This document shows positions 37,095 through 49,034 of a stretch of DNA of 64,000 nt, piece by piece (within the stretch, counting starts at the first letter, position 1; each line of letters starts with the position of its first letter). The notes below the pieces were generated by a model. That model was not told the origin of the DNA. It saw only the letters and a program-made list of their open reading frames with translations, and did no database searches. The position numbers and the translations under genes were made by a program. The stretch is from Crocodylus rhombifer (Eukaryota; Chordata; Crocodylia; Crocodylidae): positions 1,043,097-1,107,096 of the forward strand of contig JAVSML010024622.1 of assembly GCA_038503035.1 (NCBI GenBank). Reading direction: 5' to 3'.

Positions 37095-37544
37095 GCATTG
37101 GGTGTTGGCTGAGGCCAAGACAGGGGATTTTGACTGGGTTGTGCCAGTGCTGCTGGGATTTAAACACAGAGGTTCCTGGGTAGCGGGTTGCCCCTCTGCT
37201 CAAGTTCAGGCCAATAGTTATATTTAGGGTAAGAAAATATTTTTTCTCCATGGTCAGATTGCTGTGGACCATGGTGGTTTTTGTCTTTCTCTGTAGTGGG
37301 GAGCATGGTCCTCTACCTGGGATCTCTTGAGTGTATATTAACAGCAGCAGGATGTTGGCTGCCATAGTCCCTTTGCTTTACCTATGGCAGGTTAGGGTAT
37401 GTCTTGTATTGTGTCAGAGTTGACTGTAGTTTTGCTTAGAGCTTAGACAATGGATTTGTATAGGATGGTTTGGATAGGGATAATTTGGGGGTTGGACTAG
37501 ATGATCTCTTCCTGCCCTACTTGTCTATGGTTCTATGAAATTAC
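37095..37544 (+). mobile_element. CR1 3' UTR fragment, another subfamily
   Basis: The end GGTTGGACTAGATGATCTCT, TCCTGCCCTACTTGTCTATG, GTTCTATGAAATT is a typical CR1 3' terminus in + orientation. The upstream border is approximate and the first 300 bp are assigned only by continuity. Confidence 0.6.
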
Positions 37545-38060
37545 CAGAACCAAGGTGGAACCAAACCTTAAAGAGCTTAAGGCAGGTGGGAGATTAATTT
37601 CCATGCCAGAATTTTGAAAGAAAGGACTACTACATCAAGGAGGGTAACTAGGGAGTTCAGAGAAACTAAAACCCTGTCAACTGAGAAGAGACTCTAAGAG
37701 CTTGGCTTATTTAGCCTAGAAAATAAAAGTCTAAGAGGGGATATGGCTCTCTCTACTGATGCATGGGGTGGGGTTAGACATCAGAGGGGAAGCACTACTA
37801 TTTAAGCTAAAGGACAGTGATGGCACATGAAAAATACCTGTAAATTGGCCACGAACAAAATTAGGCTGGAAATTAGAAGATGGTTCCTTAGAATAAGAGG
37901 ACTGAGGTTGTGAAATGGCCTTGCAGTGGAACGTTAGGGGCAAAGCAGAAAACAAAGCTTAAGGTGAAGGGACAGAGACTGCAACGTGGCTACCTACAAT
38001 AGGGGAGGGGGACTGGATGTGGTCGTCGGTGGGTCCCTTTTATTCAAGTTTCAGTGTTAC

Positions 38061-40250
38061 CCAGGCTCTCAATAACCATGCTGCTGAAGAGCTGAAGTTG
38101 GTAAATTCAGCCTAGAATTATAGCTCATGGGATTGCTGAGGAGGTTGGAAGTGTGAGCTGCACCCATTTAGTTTTAAATGTTGATATAACCCAATTTCTG
38201 AGAAGAGTGGGAGTGAAGGAGCCAGCTTGGAATGGTGTCTTAATTGCCTGTAAGTAATACAAAAAAAAAATACATTCAACCCGGAGAACTTGTTTACCAA
38301 CAGCAGCCAGCTGAGCAGCAGATTGGGTCAGGGACAGGGATCGGAGTGGCTCTCAGAACGGGTATGGGGCTAATATGTGACACCAAAAAAGTTGGCTCCC
38401 ACTGCTCTCCTGGAAAAAATCAAAACTCTGTGCCCCTTAAGCCCAATACTACTAGCATGTTTTGGAGAGTCACCTGTAGTTTGTGGGTTCAAGGCCTGGT
38501 GCCTGTGGAGTGGAAGGGGGTCTGTGTTCTACCCGCGTTCGGTGCAGCGCGATTCTGAACAGCTCCGCTGTTCTACACTGGGACAAGTGTGAAGTACCTA
38601 TATGGCCACAGCTGAGTCGCACATTTATGACGACCACTTTTTAAATAGATTTCCAGAGAGATTCATGGTCTCAAATATTTTTTGCGGTAGCTAAAAAAAA
38701 AAAAAATTAGACTGACTTTCTTAATACACATTGGCGCATGTAGTAGCTGATGATTTAACAGCAGGTTTATACCTTACACATGAATACTTATCCTAGCTGC
38801 ATCATTACATGTAGGCCCATCCGCAGCAGCTCTTCATTTAGCACCTAGATAATTATAGTAGTTAAGGGCCCTGCTATTCTGGGCTCTTTTCCTTTCCATG
38901 TCCTCCTTGTGGGATATTTTCATCCTTGGGTTGCCAGCGTTGCTTCTGCAGTTGTTAGTATGGCACTAGTGCTTATTCTGAGAGAAGTGTGAGCCTCTGT
39001 GGGTTTACAAAGATATGTCAGCTGAACACGTTCCTGACAGCCAACTGCTGAGCAAGCGGCAGCTGTACAGCAACCTATCCCCCCTGATTATTGCTTTATT
39101 TAAAATAAAAAGACAAGCCAAATAAAAGCAGTCTGTCTTTTATCACTGGAGGCTTCTAGAGACTCCAGGGACTGCATTGCCTTGCCTGCAGTATTTCCAT
39201 GCTCAGCCCACACTGTTCATTGGTGGTGCTGTGTTTGCTTCCTCTCAGATGAGATTGAATATAGTTATAATAAAGCAAAGCCTGAGACTATAGAATGATG
39301 CTTTGTAATCAGTATTACAAAGTGGCCCCTGGGGAGCTCCCAGTTTATTCTCCACGTGCTGCCACTTGCCTCAAGGAACAGACTGAGGTTGTCTTGGGAT
39401 AGTTCCCTAGTCCAGCATGCTTCATTTCCACTTCCCTTGTACTGGACCCTGCACACACAGTGAAGAAATCTCTGCCAGCCCCCAGGGGGTCACCCCTTTT
39501 CTGGATTGGGAAGAAATTATAATTCCCCTCCTCTCCATGGAGAGAGTCAGCCTGAAATGCAACCTGCTCAGAAGTCACACGCAGTCACCCCTTCTCCAAC
39601 CCTTTGAACTCCATAACTGCCTTGGCTAAGATCAAATCTAGCAATTTTTGGCAACGGGGAGGGTGTCAGGGCTGTCTCTGACCCTCCTGGTGCCGGCCTG
39701 GTATTACAGTATCTCCAGGCCCTGTGCCAGTCCCTTCTCAGGGGGGCAACTGCCTGATTTTTTTAAGGGACACACACACGGTTGCCATGAGCACGTTTGC
39801 CCCATGTGTGCCATGTATTTTATAGTTATGCTTGGTGTTGGCTGCATTTAGTCAGCTTCATAGTTGGTTTCCATTGCTGAACACATGCTGCTTTTGGCAG
39901 CAACTTAACGATAGACAGTGTATTTAGTGAGATTTCCTTGTATGTGATTATAAGAGAAGGGGCTTTTTTCCCCCATGCTAAATTGAGGGGGGGAACCTTA
40001 TCTTACATTTGAGTAAGTATGGTATTTGTAACAAAAGAATTGCTCTAGTATTTTTCTGTAGTCAAACAAGTGAAAACTGGGAGCTGGCATAGAGTCCTGC
40101 ATCAGGTTGGGTACCTGCGGGTACTCACGAGTGACCCACAAAGCATGTTGGGTTTAGGTGGGAATGTAAACTACTTCGCATTTTGCAGTTTGGGTACAGG
40201 TCTGAAAATTTTTTTTTCAGGTTAGACGTGGGTCTGGTAAACCTCACCAC
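38061..40250. other. VASH2: VASH2 intron, no feature recognised
   Basis: AT-rich non-coding sequence with an A run at about 38694-38706. No exon or clear repeat border. Confidence 0.4.
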
Positions 40251-40531
40251 CAGCTGCTGACAGTAAAACTGTGCTTTACTGGAAGAAGCAGCATGAATGA
40301 GATGAAATAAAGAAGGAAGAATGGCTGTGAAGGAGATCAAGCAAAAGATAGCCGAGGGTGTGTCACATGTTCCTGAAGGGTACCTATGGGCTGCAGATTC
40401 CTGAAGGGCACCCAGAGTGTCACACCCTGATCCATCTTTTGTTTAATCTCCTTTGCAGCTACTTTGAACACATGTAATGTGCTGCTGCTTCTGGTAAAGC
40501 ACTTTTTTTTTTTTATATCTGTCAGCAGCTG
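40251..40531. repeat. 281-bp imperfect palindrome (fold-back element core)
   Basis: The left arm begins CAGCTGCTGACAG and continues GTGCTTTACTGGAAGAAGCA, GCTGTGAAGGAGATCAA, CAAAAGAT, GGGTGTGTCACA. The right arm is the complement in reverse order: TGTCACACCC, ATCTTTTGTTTAATCTCCTT, TGCTGCTGCTTCTGGTAAAG, CTGTCAGCAGCTG. The centre (about 40368-40412) contains two copies of TTCCTGAAGGG. GGGTCAGGT- and GGGTACCTG-rich flanks (40081-40880) suggest a larger fold-back transposon. Confidence 0.8.
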
Positions 40532-41330
40532 CCCAACACACGCCCAGAAAAAGCAGCAAATGAGTTAGACCCAGCTCACCCGTCTATATAGATCAGGCAC
40601 TTTAGCAAGGCTTTTTGGGTACTTTTGTCTAATAGCTAATTGAATCAGCTTTACCTATAAGTGCCACTGAAGCACCTGATCTATACAGACGCTGCAGATC
40701 CAGGTTGAACTAATGCATTTGTCAGCCACGTGGGTCAGGTTATGGGTTTGCCTAAAGCGGGTCAGGTCAGTGGGTAAGAAGACTTGTTAATACGGTTTGT
40801 GGGTTCAGATCCAGTTGTATAATATTCAGTGTAGGTTGGAAGTGGGCCTTTAAATCAGACCCACACAGGTCTCTGAGCTGGCATTTTCTGAGAGGTGCCT
40901 TGAATCAAGTGCCTTGAGACTAAAAAGGTTGAGAACCATTGTCCAAGCATTACAAAATTACATGATATGTACTTGGGTTGAACAATGCGGAGCTTAGAAT
41001 TCGCAAAGCAGTCGGTGACAGTGACAGGGGAGTGTTTGGATCAAGATTATCTTTTGGGTTGTTATTTGTTAGCTGACTTGGATCACCCTTTTTTACACGT
41101 AGTTTTTCTGAATCTGACAACCACAAGCACTTTTGAAGTGTTTTGAAAGTAAATGAATTCCCACCCCCTTACAAATCCTTCACTTTGTAGCCAGACTGTT
41201 GAGAATTCCATATGGTCTCCATCCCATCTGCCTGCCTAATTTATGCTGCTGTAATGGCGTACCTCTCAGTTCTTTACCTTCCAAGTAGTGAGTTTCTGGA
41301 GGTTGCTGCAGAGCATTTTGAATGCTCAGC

Positions 41331-41500
41331 TAGGGTGGCCATCATAGAGGACATTCCTGTTTTCTGCTACTCTGTCCTCTGTTGATGCAAATCCAATGCC
41401 TTTATGTCCTCTCTTTTTCTCTCCAAAATAGAGGACATAAAGGCTTTGGGTTTTGTCTCAACAGAGTACAACTGGACTGTCCTCTATGATGGCCACCCTA
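41331..41500. mobile_element. Palindromic TA-flanked MITE, copy 1
   Basis: The element runs from TA-GGGTGGCCATCATAGAGG to its exact complement CCTCTATGATGGCCACCC-TA. The 23-bp ends are identical and the arms stay paired through most of the length (TTTATGTCCTCT and AGAGGACATAAA flank the centre). The TA at each border suggests a Tc1/mariner-type target duplication. Confidence 0.8.
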
Positions 41501-41986
41501 TCTCTAATACAAGCACGGTGAGGTGCATCTCATACACTGGTAGCCTGAATAGCAGTCAGTTTCAGTGGGGGAACCTTGCTGGGTGGTGCAAAACACCGAC
41601 CATAGGACAACCAGATCAGCCTGGGAAGGAAGTGGTTTCTTACAGTTGCATCAAACTCTTCTCCTTGTTTTAGTTGTTTGGAGCAAATGGGCTGTTGTGT
41701 GGGTCATGGGAGAAGGAGAGGAAGAAGTTACTAAAGCTGCCCCCTGTGATGGAGTTCTGAGTGTTTTTGTTGACTTAGAAACTCCAGTTATTTAACTTCT
41801 TGACCTTAAGTCCATCAGATGCCTCCTGCCATCTGCAGCTGCCATGCTATGAAGAAGGAATGTCAGGGGTGCTCATTCAGTCTGGAATAAGGATTAAGTG
41901 GGGTTTACTTAGATATTATGTCCCAAGAGCCATATGTTCACACTAGGAGGCTTTAATAAATCTGTGCAGTCTAAGCCAGTAGTCTC

Positions 41987-42969
41987 TGTGGCGAGCCAGT
42001 AGGTGGTACTCCTGTGCTGAGCCACCCACCTCACTGTGCCCAACCACCTTCTAGACTCTGAGTGCCTACCTGGGGGCGCCGCACATCTGGCTGACCCTCT
42101 TCCTGGAGCACACCCACTAGCCTGAGGGTAGCTGTGCCACCACCCAGGGTCTGGCCTGATCCTGGCACTGTGACCCCTGAGAAACAGAGGCCTAGTAGCC
42201 TTCAAGGGTACTTGATCCACTTCAAGAACTTGGGGTGCTTTCCTGAGTCTAAAGCACAAATAGTGGTCTCCCTTAGTCAGCCGAACCAAGGGGACCCCAA
42301 GGCATAATCTAGCCCCTCTCCCAATAAGTCTTCCATGCTAGGTCCAAAGGAGAACTTTATTGGTTACAAGGGGTAGGGCTGCAATAGGGTACAGGGTAGA
42401 GCAATATCAAATAAATCTCAGAGAGCAAACAGGGCGTCTGGGTAGACTTTGACCATGCATCTGAGTTACTGCAAGCTGTATATCTAGTTAGATCTCAGGC
42501 AGCTTACTCACAAGTATCATCCAGAGGCAGGTGAAGATTCCCTCTGGAGGCAGGCAGTTCATTGTTCATGAGTTTAGAGAGTGAGAGCAAGTTTCAGATG
42601 GTCCTGCTCCTCTCTCTCTGAGTTTTAATCATAGCTACTACTTTCCTCCTGGGCAGTTCTTAGTTATATAGATCTTATGACCTCATTTACCTGGTCCAAT
42701 GGAAGCCAGCACCTCTTGGCTGCCAGCCAGCCAATTTGAAATGCATCACTGGTTGCTGGGTACACTGGCAGGGTCTCTGGCCCCCTCCCAGTCAGGTTGG
42801 CATTGCTTAGAACAATAGAGAGTGTAAGCCCTTCACCCAGGTATGTGATGCCAGTCACCTAGGCAGAGGGAGCAGGTTTTCCCCCACCCTTAGGAATGTA
42901 TCCAATTCAGGTTACCTAAGAGATGGGATGTCTGCCCTCTGCCACGCCCATGTTAACCAAATTGTCACA
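41987..42969 (-). mobile_element. Candidate solo LTR of an endogenous retro-element
   Basis: Read on the - strand it starts TGTGACAATT and ends CTCGCCACA, so it has TG...CA ends. A TATATAA box at 42664-42670 is followed about 310 nt later by AATAAA at 42356-42361, leaving a U5-like stretch to 41987: the layout of an LTR with U3, R and U5. No internal retroviral or Gypsy coding sequence is next to it. The flanks (GTCTC and GAGCA) do not form a clear target duplication, which keeps the call tentative. Confidence 0.55.
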
Positions 42970-43010
42970 GAGCAGAGTTTTTGGGGAGAGACAGAGGCGG
43001 CATTCTGCCG

Positions 43011-43745
43011 CAGTCTCCAACCTTTTTAAGTAAGAGATCACCTTTGGTATTTAAAAGCAACCCAAGATCTACCGTGCACTGCTGCCACCCCACAACCCCC
43101 ACCCAGCAGGTAAGTCTGTGGGGAGGGAAGGTGGGGGACGGGAGGGACGGGGGGGGGAAGACTGAGGCAGAGGGAGAAAAAATTATTTGGGGGCATGCCT
43201 CCTCAGCAAGTAAGTCCCACCTAGCCAGGGCCCCTCTCAACTCTACTTTTTCTCCTGCCTCTGCAGCACTGTCCCTCTCTGCAGGGGCCCTTCCCCTTCC
43301 CTTCCCCATGGATTGACCTGCGTGGCTGGGGCATATGCATGCATGCACATGGACACTCAGCCCCCCACCCCAGCCTTGGGTCAACTCCAAGAGGCTCCAA
43401 GATCTACCAGTAGATTGAGATCATAGGCAACATGTAGAGAGGGCATGGGTGGGAGGGGGCACATCCTCCCCCCCGAGATTGGTCCTCACAAGCTGGGGAG
43501 TGGGGGCACTGAGAAGCTCTGGGCAGTGCCCCTCCTGAGATTGGTGGGGGCACCAAGAGAAGCACCAGTGGCACTTCCAATTTTGCCACCGGCACTTCCA
43601 GTTTTGCTAATGCTGCTTCCAGGGTCAACAATTGGCCGCTGGGGGATCCCCACAGTCGGCGATCAGCTGCTTGTGCCCGCCCCTCCAGACTCAAGAGGCC
43701 CAGACCAGTCACCCATGATCGAGATCCACTGGTTGATGACCACTG
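43011..43745. mobile_element. hAT-like non-autonomous element
   Basis: Ends are CAGTCTCCAACCTTTTT and the complement of CAGTGGTCATCAACC. The flanks TTCTGCCG and GTCTAAGC do not match convincingly. The interior is GC-rich and gives several meaningless open frames. A motif CCAAGATCTACC near each end (43071 and 43398) suggests internal rearrangement. Confidence 0.6.
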
Positions 43746-43993
43746 GTCTAAGCTTTTCCTACTAGCAGTGAAGAACAGGCCTCCTTACTTGGTCCTTGAA
43801 CTGCACTTTAACTCAGGGACTCTTCTACCATGTGTGACTCACATGCCTACATCCATGCCAAGGCTTTTAGATCAGTGGCCTGGTCTCATTGACTTTTATG
43901 GTACTCGTGTGTTCCACTGGAAATAAGAGTTTGGGTTTAGCAGTTCCCATCTGAAAAAGTTGGTGTTAAAGATTGTGCCTCTCCCATACATTC

Positions 43994-44685
43994 TGGGCAT
44001 GTCTACACATGCAATTAATGCTCAGAAAGCTTACTGCACAGTAAGCTTTCCCCAGCAAGGTGTCTACATGTGCTGCCATTGGGAGCGGCACGGTGTAGGG
44101 CTACTCCAATCCTGCTGTGCCCCACCTACAGCAGCCAGGGAGAGCTCCAGCCTCCCCCGGGTGCCAGACCTGGGCTGGCAGGGGGCACCAAAGTCGGGCC
44201 CCAGTCTCTGGGGGCTGCAGGAAATTGTCCCACCTCCGGAGCAGCTGCCTCCCAGCCCCATGCCCGATCTCTGGATCAGGACATGGGGCTCGGAAAATGT
44301 GCCCTTCTGCAGCTGCTGCTTCTCAGCCCCTGCTGATCAGGGCGGGGAGATAGGAAGCAGCAGCTGCACAAGGGCACAGATTCCCAGGCCCCTACCCTGA
44401 TCTGCCAGTTGGGGAACAGAATTGGGATGCAGCTGTCCAAAGGAGGGGACAGCTTCTCTGCCCCTGCTGTCTTGGCTGACTGGGAACAATTTGCTCCTGG
44501 TCAGCAATCTACACGTGCTCTGCTGCACAGTAGTTGCTGCAGGGTTAATCCTGTAGTTACAGGTAGTAGGCAACCCTGCAGTAGACTGATGTACTGTGCA
44601 GTAAATGCAATGCACATGTAGACAGTAATGCTTTACTGCACAGTATAATCACTGAATAGTAAAGTGTATCGTGTAGGTACACCCT
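43994..44685. mobile_element. Fold-back DNA transposon
   Basis: The left end TGGGCATGTCTACACATG and the complement of the right end, AGGGTGTACCTACACGAT, are similar. Both sides contain TTACTGCACAGTA blocks, as in the 2305-2963 element. The GC-rich interior repeats GCAGCTGC and CAGCCCC motifs and is non-coding. Confidence 0.65.
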
Positions 44686-47092
44686 CTGTGTATTACAGGA
44701 TATGTTTCACTTAAGTCACCTGGGACCAGGTTTCCCAAGTGTATTTGGGTGCCTAAAGATACAAGAATGGGCCATTGAATCCGTAGGGATTAGCAAATGA
44801 AAATCTCACTAAACATTTCATTCCCATTGAGTCAATGGGATCTTGGCACATAGACCCTCTGAAAAATCCTGTTAGATGCCTAAATATGCAGATAGGGACC
44901 TAAGTACCTTTTAACTGGCTGGCCTCTGGAGCCTGAGTCTGCTCTCTCTTACTCAAGGGTGAATCAATGGAGTTACACTGGTGTCGTGGTCCTTTCTTTT
45001 CCAGGCTGTCTGTTATAAGACACTGGGGAGGCTGCTGCTCTTGGCAGGTTCATGCTGGAGAATCAGTCCCTTCTGATGCAGGAGTCCCCCTCTCTCTGGG
45101 CCAGCTTGCTTCTGTGGTCAGACTCAGCTGCTTCCTACCTATTCTGCTGGGAGGTGTCTGAAGACTTGGGAGGACTTGGAAAAAAGGAGGGAAGCAGTAG
45201 GTGTATAAGATGCGAGTCAGATGTTGTTTTCTGGGTGACAAGGTGGATTAATGTCATGTGCCGGTTGCTTAACTTCCAAAGACTGATTTAAACAAGGAAG
45301 TGAGAAAAAAGGAAGCTTGTGCAGTAGTGCACCCACTTTTATTTTCTTTGTTCTTGTAGTTGGGAACTGGAAGGCCCTAAAGTCATGCATCTGGCAAGAA
45401 AGATAGTAGGCATCTATCTTCCTAGCTAAACAGTGTACTTGGGTTTTGTGCATTTTGTCTATTTATGAATCTTTTTATTTCCATGCTCTAATTATAGCTA
45501 ATTAGAGTTTGCCAAGGGGAGAGGGAGAGACCTTTCCTGCCACACAGTATCCATTTTAGTCTGAGCTGGGCTTTTAGTTGGCAGAGACTGCATAAGATAC
45601 TTGGTGGTGCTTAAGAGGGTTCACCTGCTGGTGGCAAGCTGTTATTACAGACCGCTCTTGTTGACAATAAAATTATATAGTCCCTTCCTGGGAAGGGAAT
45701 CTAAAGCAAAATGCTTAGGGCTCAGCTCATTAAAATTGAAAGGTTTCTCCTTACAGTGTTTCTTTGAGGTTAAGAGCCAGTTTGTGGCTTTAGTTGAGAG
45801 ATGGGTCCTGTCTACTCCAACCTTTTGCCTGCCTGCTAGTGCTTTAACAAGTCAGCACCGCGTATCAATACATATTGCGTAGGCACCCAGAGAAGCTTTG
45901 TTCTGCTGTTTTCGACTCCTGCTGATATTGCTAGATTCAGCTTTCTTGAACATACAGGGAACCCCCTGCACAATGTAATCACGAGTCAAATATGAGCTCT
46001 CCCATTATTCATTAACAAAATACAAAACTTGTTAAATGGTTAAAGAGCAGATTTCTTTAAAAGAAATCTCTTCTAAGCTCTGTCTGTGCATTTAGCATGG
46101 TTACAAGGGAGGTACAATAGGGCTAGATTAATTCACGAACACTCCTAATTACACCATGCAGCTGAAATGTCACCATGGGGAAGACTCTCTCCAGTTGATT
46201 TGCTTCCTACTGAAACAATTTAATTTAAAATTTTCACTTTTTTGTTGCATTTCAAAGGGCTATCTAAATCAGGGCCCAGTCCAGGCAATGCTTCCTGCTG
46301 GATGTTCTCCTTGCTACTGTCTATGTCCAGCAACACATCTTGGGGAGTGTTTGTAGGGGTCAAGGCACAATGCTCACTTGTTTTCACTGGTGCACAGGAG
46401 CAGCTCCACTGGAATCGATAAGAGTTACACACGTGGAAAGAGAATCAAACCACCAATGGCTTAAATAACAAAAGCTGCTCTGTATGAAATTGATGCTGCA
46501 CATTTGTATCCATGTTTGGAAATAGTACATATAGCACAAAGATCCTCTCAAATGCAAAACGTTCCCCTTGCTTTTGATCATCTTTTATTTTGGTAAATTC
46601 AGATTCAGTGTCATGGAACCAGTAAAGCAAAGATTGATGATTTTTTTTTTTTTTAAATATCAGAGCTAGTTTGGAACAAGGATGTAATGTAATGAAAGCC
46701 TGAAGCAGCTTTGGCTGCTAAATGTCAGTTGACAAGGTCTGTTTTCTTCTTCTCTACAAGTAAATGAAGTTGAATGCATGTTCTGTGAGGGCAGTAATAG
46801 TGCATTTCTGTTTCTGGCTTTGTTTGGATGTTGAAAGGAAAACTGCTGCTTTAGAAGGCTAGAGATTTGTGTTCCTTACTAGCACATGTATAGACTTTTG
46901 AAGTGGTATTTAAAAATACATGACAATGTTTCATGATTGGTCTGAACTCAGCACCTGTATAATGGCAGCTGTTGACATTTTTAATGGCAATTCCAACAGG
47001 AGGTACAGCCTGACGAGCATTTATTAGGCCAAGAAGATCTGGGCTGTTCCTATAATTAGTATGGTCCTTCTAGCTGCACTGGGCCTTTAGAA
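44686..47092. other. VASH2: VASH2 intron, no feature recognised
   Basis: AT-rich non-coding sequence with a T run at about 46639-46654; nothing else supported. Confidence 0.4.
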
Positions 47093-47662
47093 TAGTGGTT
47101 GTCAACCTCATTCAACTCAAGGCACCCCTCGGAAAATGCCAGGTCCTAGCTTTCATTAGTTTTTTGACGATGGAAAATAAGAGAGCAGTTCTTCTGCTGC
47201 AGAGAGCAGGGGCTCCAGCAAGTCAGAATGTTTTTGACACAGTGGCCTACTATTTGAAACCTTTGGGCATTTATACACGCACTTTTCTGTCCTGCGATGC
47301 AGTGGAGATATGCTGCTTCCTAGACTGATTAATCGAGTCTGCTTCTCCTGCAAGCTGAGATGAACTGCACTGTGCCGCATGCAGTAGTATAAGCGGCGAA
47401 ATGCAAGTTAGCGTGCAGAAAATAGCTGTGGTGTGCTTTTGAGCTAAGGCACCTCCAGTGTGCGCCACTGCCATTTTCTTAGTGCTGACACACATTTTGC
47501 CACTTGCACAACTGCAAGTGTTACAGGGTGTTTATATATATAAAAATGCCCTTTGGTTTTTTCTTGTGAATCATGTAGGTGTTTGCACACAACGGTGCTC
47601 ATATTGCATGGCACCCTTGAAAGGCATCCCAGGGTGCTGCAGTACCAGGTTGAGAATCACTG
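47093..47662. mobile_element. hAT-like non-autonomous element
   Basis: Ends are TAGTGGTTGTCAACCT and the complement of CAGTGATTCTCAACCT. Flanks CTTTAGAA (47085-47092) and CTTTATAG (47663-47670) agree at 6 of 8 positions. Non-coding, about 570 bp. Confidence 0.8.
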
Positions 47663-48180
47663 CTTTATAGGAAAGGTGGCCCACCACCTGCCTGTGGCAA
47701 CCACTGTGGGGATCGCTTCTGAAGGCTGGGGAAGTAGAAGCAGTATGTGGGCCTTCAGACAAGGATTCATCTTCCATTGGTTTCCTGGTATCTGCTCTGG
47801 GGAGGTGGTGCTGCAGTCCACGTAGTTGCATGCTGTAGTTACATGGCAGGTTAAGCAGAACTGTTGATGTTGCCTGCTGGCCAGAGGATCACTTTTAAGG
47901 CTGTTTGGTTGGACTGAGCTCATGATGACAACAACTGTGTGCAGGGAAAGGGTTAAATGATAACTCTGCTAGCTTATAGGTACAGATGCAGTTGGCTCGC
48001 AGGAAGCAGGTGGGACACGAGGAGGCAGAACAGACATCAAATGCAGGTCCAAGGGAAAGTAGGATGGTGCTGGTGGATTATCACAACCTGAGCTCTGCTA
48101 CGCAGGCTTTAGCCATGCACTGGATGCAAAGACAGGAGATTGAAGCTCTGCTTAAAGAGAACTTGTACATTAACCTGTCC

Positions 48181-48685
48181 TAGGGTGGCCGTCATAGAGG
48201 ACAGTCTGGTTGTCCTCCATCCTATCTTGATACAAAACCGGATGTCTTTATGTCCTCTATTTTTTCTCTTCAAGAAAAATTGAGTCTGCTCTGCATCTTG
48301 AAGAGGAAAAATAGAGGACATAAAGGCATTGGGTTTTGTATCAAGACAGGACAGAGTAGCAGCAAACTGGAATGTCCTCTATGATCATGAATGCCATGTG
48401 CCCCTGGGGGGGGGCATGGTAAACTCCTGCAGGCGGCGGCAAGCGGTGAGCTCCTGCAGGAGGCCGTGCTGCTGTTGGCAGGGGGAGGCGACCAGTTGCA
48501 GATGCTGTTGGTGGCGGTCAGCAGCAATTGGGAACCTCCTGCAGACACCATCGGCAGTTGGGGGTGGACCACCCACAGGTGCTGCCGGCAGTGTTGGTGG
48601 CACTTTTTGCAGGGGGTGCACCGCCAAGCTCAGAGGGTGCACACGCACCCCTTGCACGTCACCAGTGTCTACGAAGGCCACCCTA
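48181..48685. mobile_element. TA-flanked palindromic element, copy 2 (long form)
   Basis: It begins TA-GGGTGGCCGTCATAGAGG and ends GTCTACGAAGGCCACCC-TA. Its first 200 bp fold back like the copy at 41331 (TTTATGTCCTCTATTTT facing AAAATAGAGGACATAAAGG). After the inner arm ends near 48385 there are about 290 bp of GC-rich sequence rich in GCAGGAGG and GCTGCTG motifs before the true right end. It lies about 280 bp upstream of the last VASH2 exon. Confidence 0.75.
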
Positions 48686-48961
48686 ATCTGTCCCCAAGAT
48701 GTATAAGGAAACAAGTATGGGCATAGGGCTTTGAGGATGGTCAGGTGAAGTGAGGTAAGCCTGCAACAGATGTATCTGCACACAAAGTCCAATTGATAAC
48801 ATGGCCATTTGTTTAACACTGCCTGGATTAAGTGATGAGAAGCCTTGTTCTATTAGTTTCCTTTTAATAATGAACTGTGTTCTGGGTTTGCAATGGGGTT
48901 GTTCATTACAGCAGATCCAAGAAATGTTGAATGATGCCTTCTTTTCCCTCTTCTGGCATAG

Positions 48962-49034
48962 GCCTGCAGTGATGGACAAGAAAGGGGGTGACCTCACTAC
49001 GTTGAATGATGTCGGCTATCAACTGCGCATCTAA
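48962..49034 (+). CDS. VASH2: VASH2 terminal coding exon and stop
   Basis: The last coding exon begins after the acceptor TCTGGCATAG. Its first base completes the Ser codon (TC+G) from 35989. The translation PAVMDKKGGDLTTLNDVG then YQLRI ends at TAA (49032-49034). The mammalian ending as I recall it is PALPEKKVADLSTLNEVG then YQIRI, so the fit is good along the whole exon. An alternative AG eight bases downstream (CTGCAG) would put the reading out of frame, which supports the chosen acceptor. The 3' UTR continues in the same exon. Confidence 0.93.

Larger units (their letters stand above)
36250..38060 (+). mobile_element. Old CR1-type LINE with younger CR1 pieces inside
   Basis: The left part (to 36725) translates in broken frames to the endonuclease-RT linker (for example ELTRNGEEGLISKE and KGKQGKKWGSS-type stretches). 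The right part (about 37545-38060) resembles the ORF2 C-terminus and 3' UTR of the same old family as 8795-9470, with TATTTAAGCTAAAGGACAG and AAATTAGGCTGGAAATTAGA. Between them lie two CR1 3' fragments of other subfamilies. No intact frame remains. Confidence 0.6.

Noticed and set aside
43960..44400. 146-codon + strand frame rich in Pro, Ser and Cys
   Set aside because: Covered by the fold-back element at 43994-44685; composition-driven.
48329..48819. 125- and 144-codon frames on both strands near 48.3-48.8 kb
   Set aside because: Lie in the GC-rich filler of the TA-flanked element; opposite-strand frames are open over the same bases and neither has known motifs.
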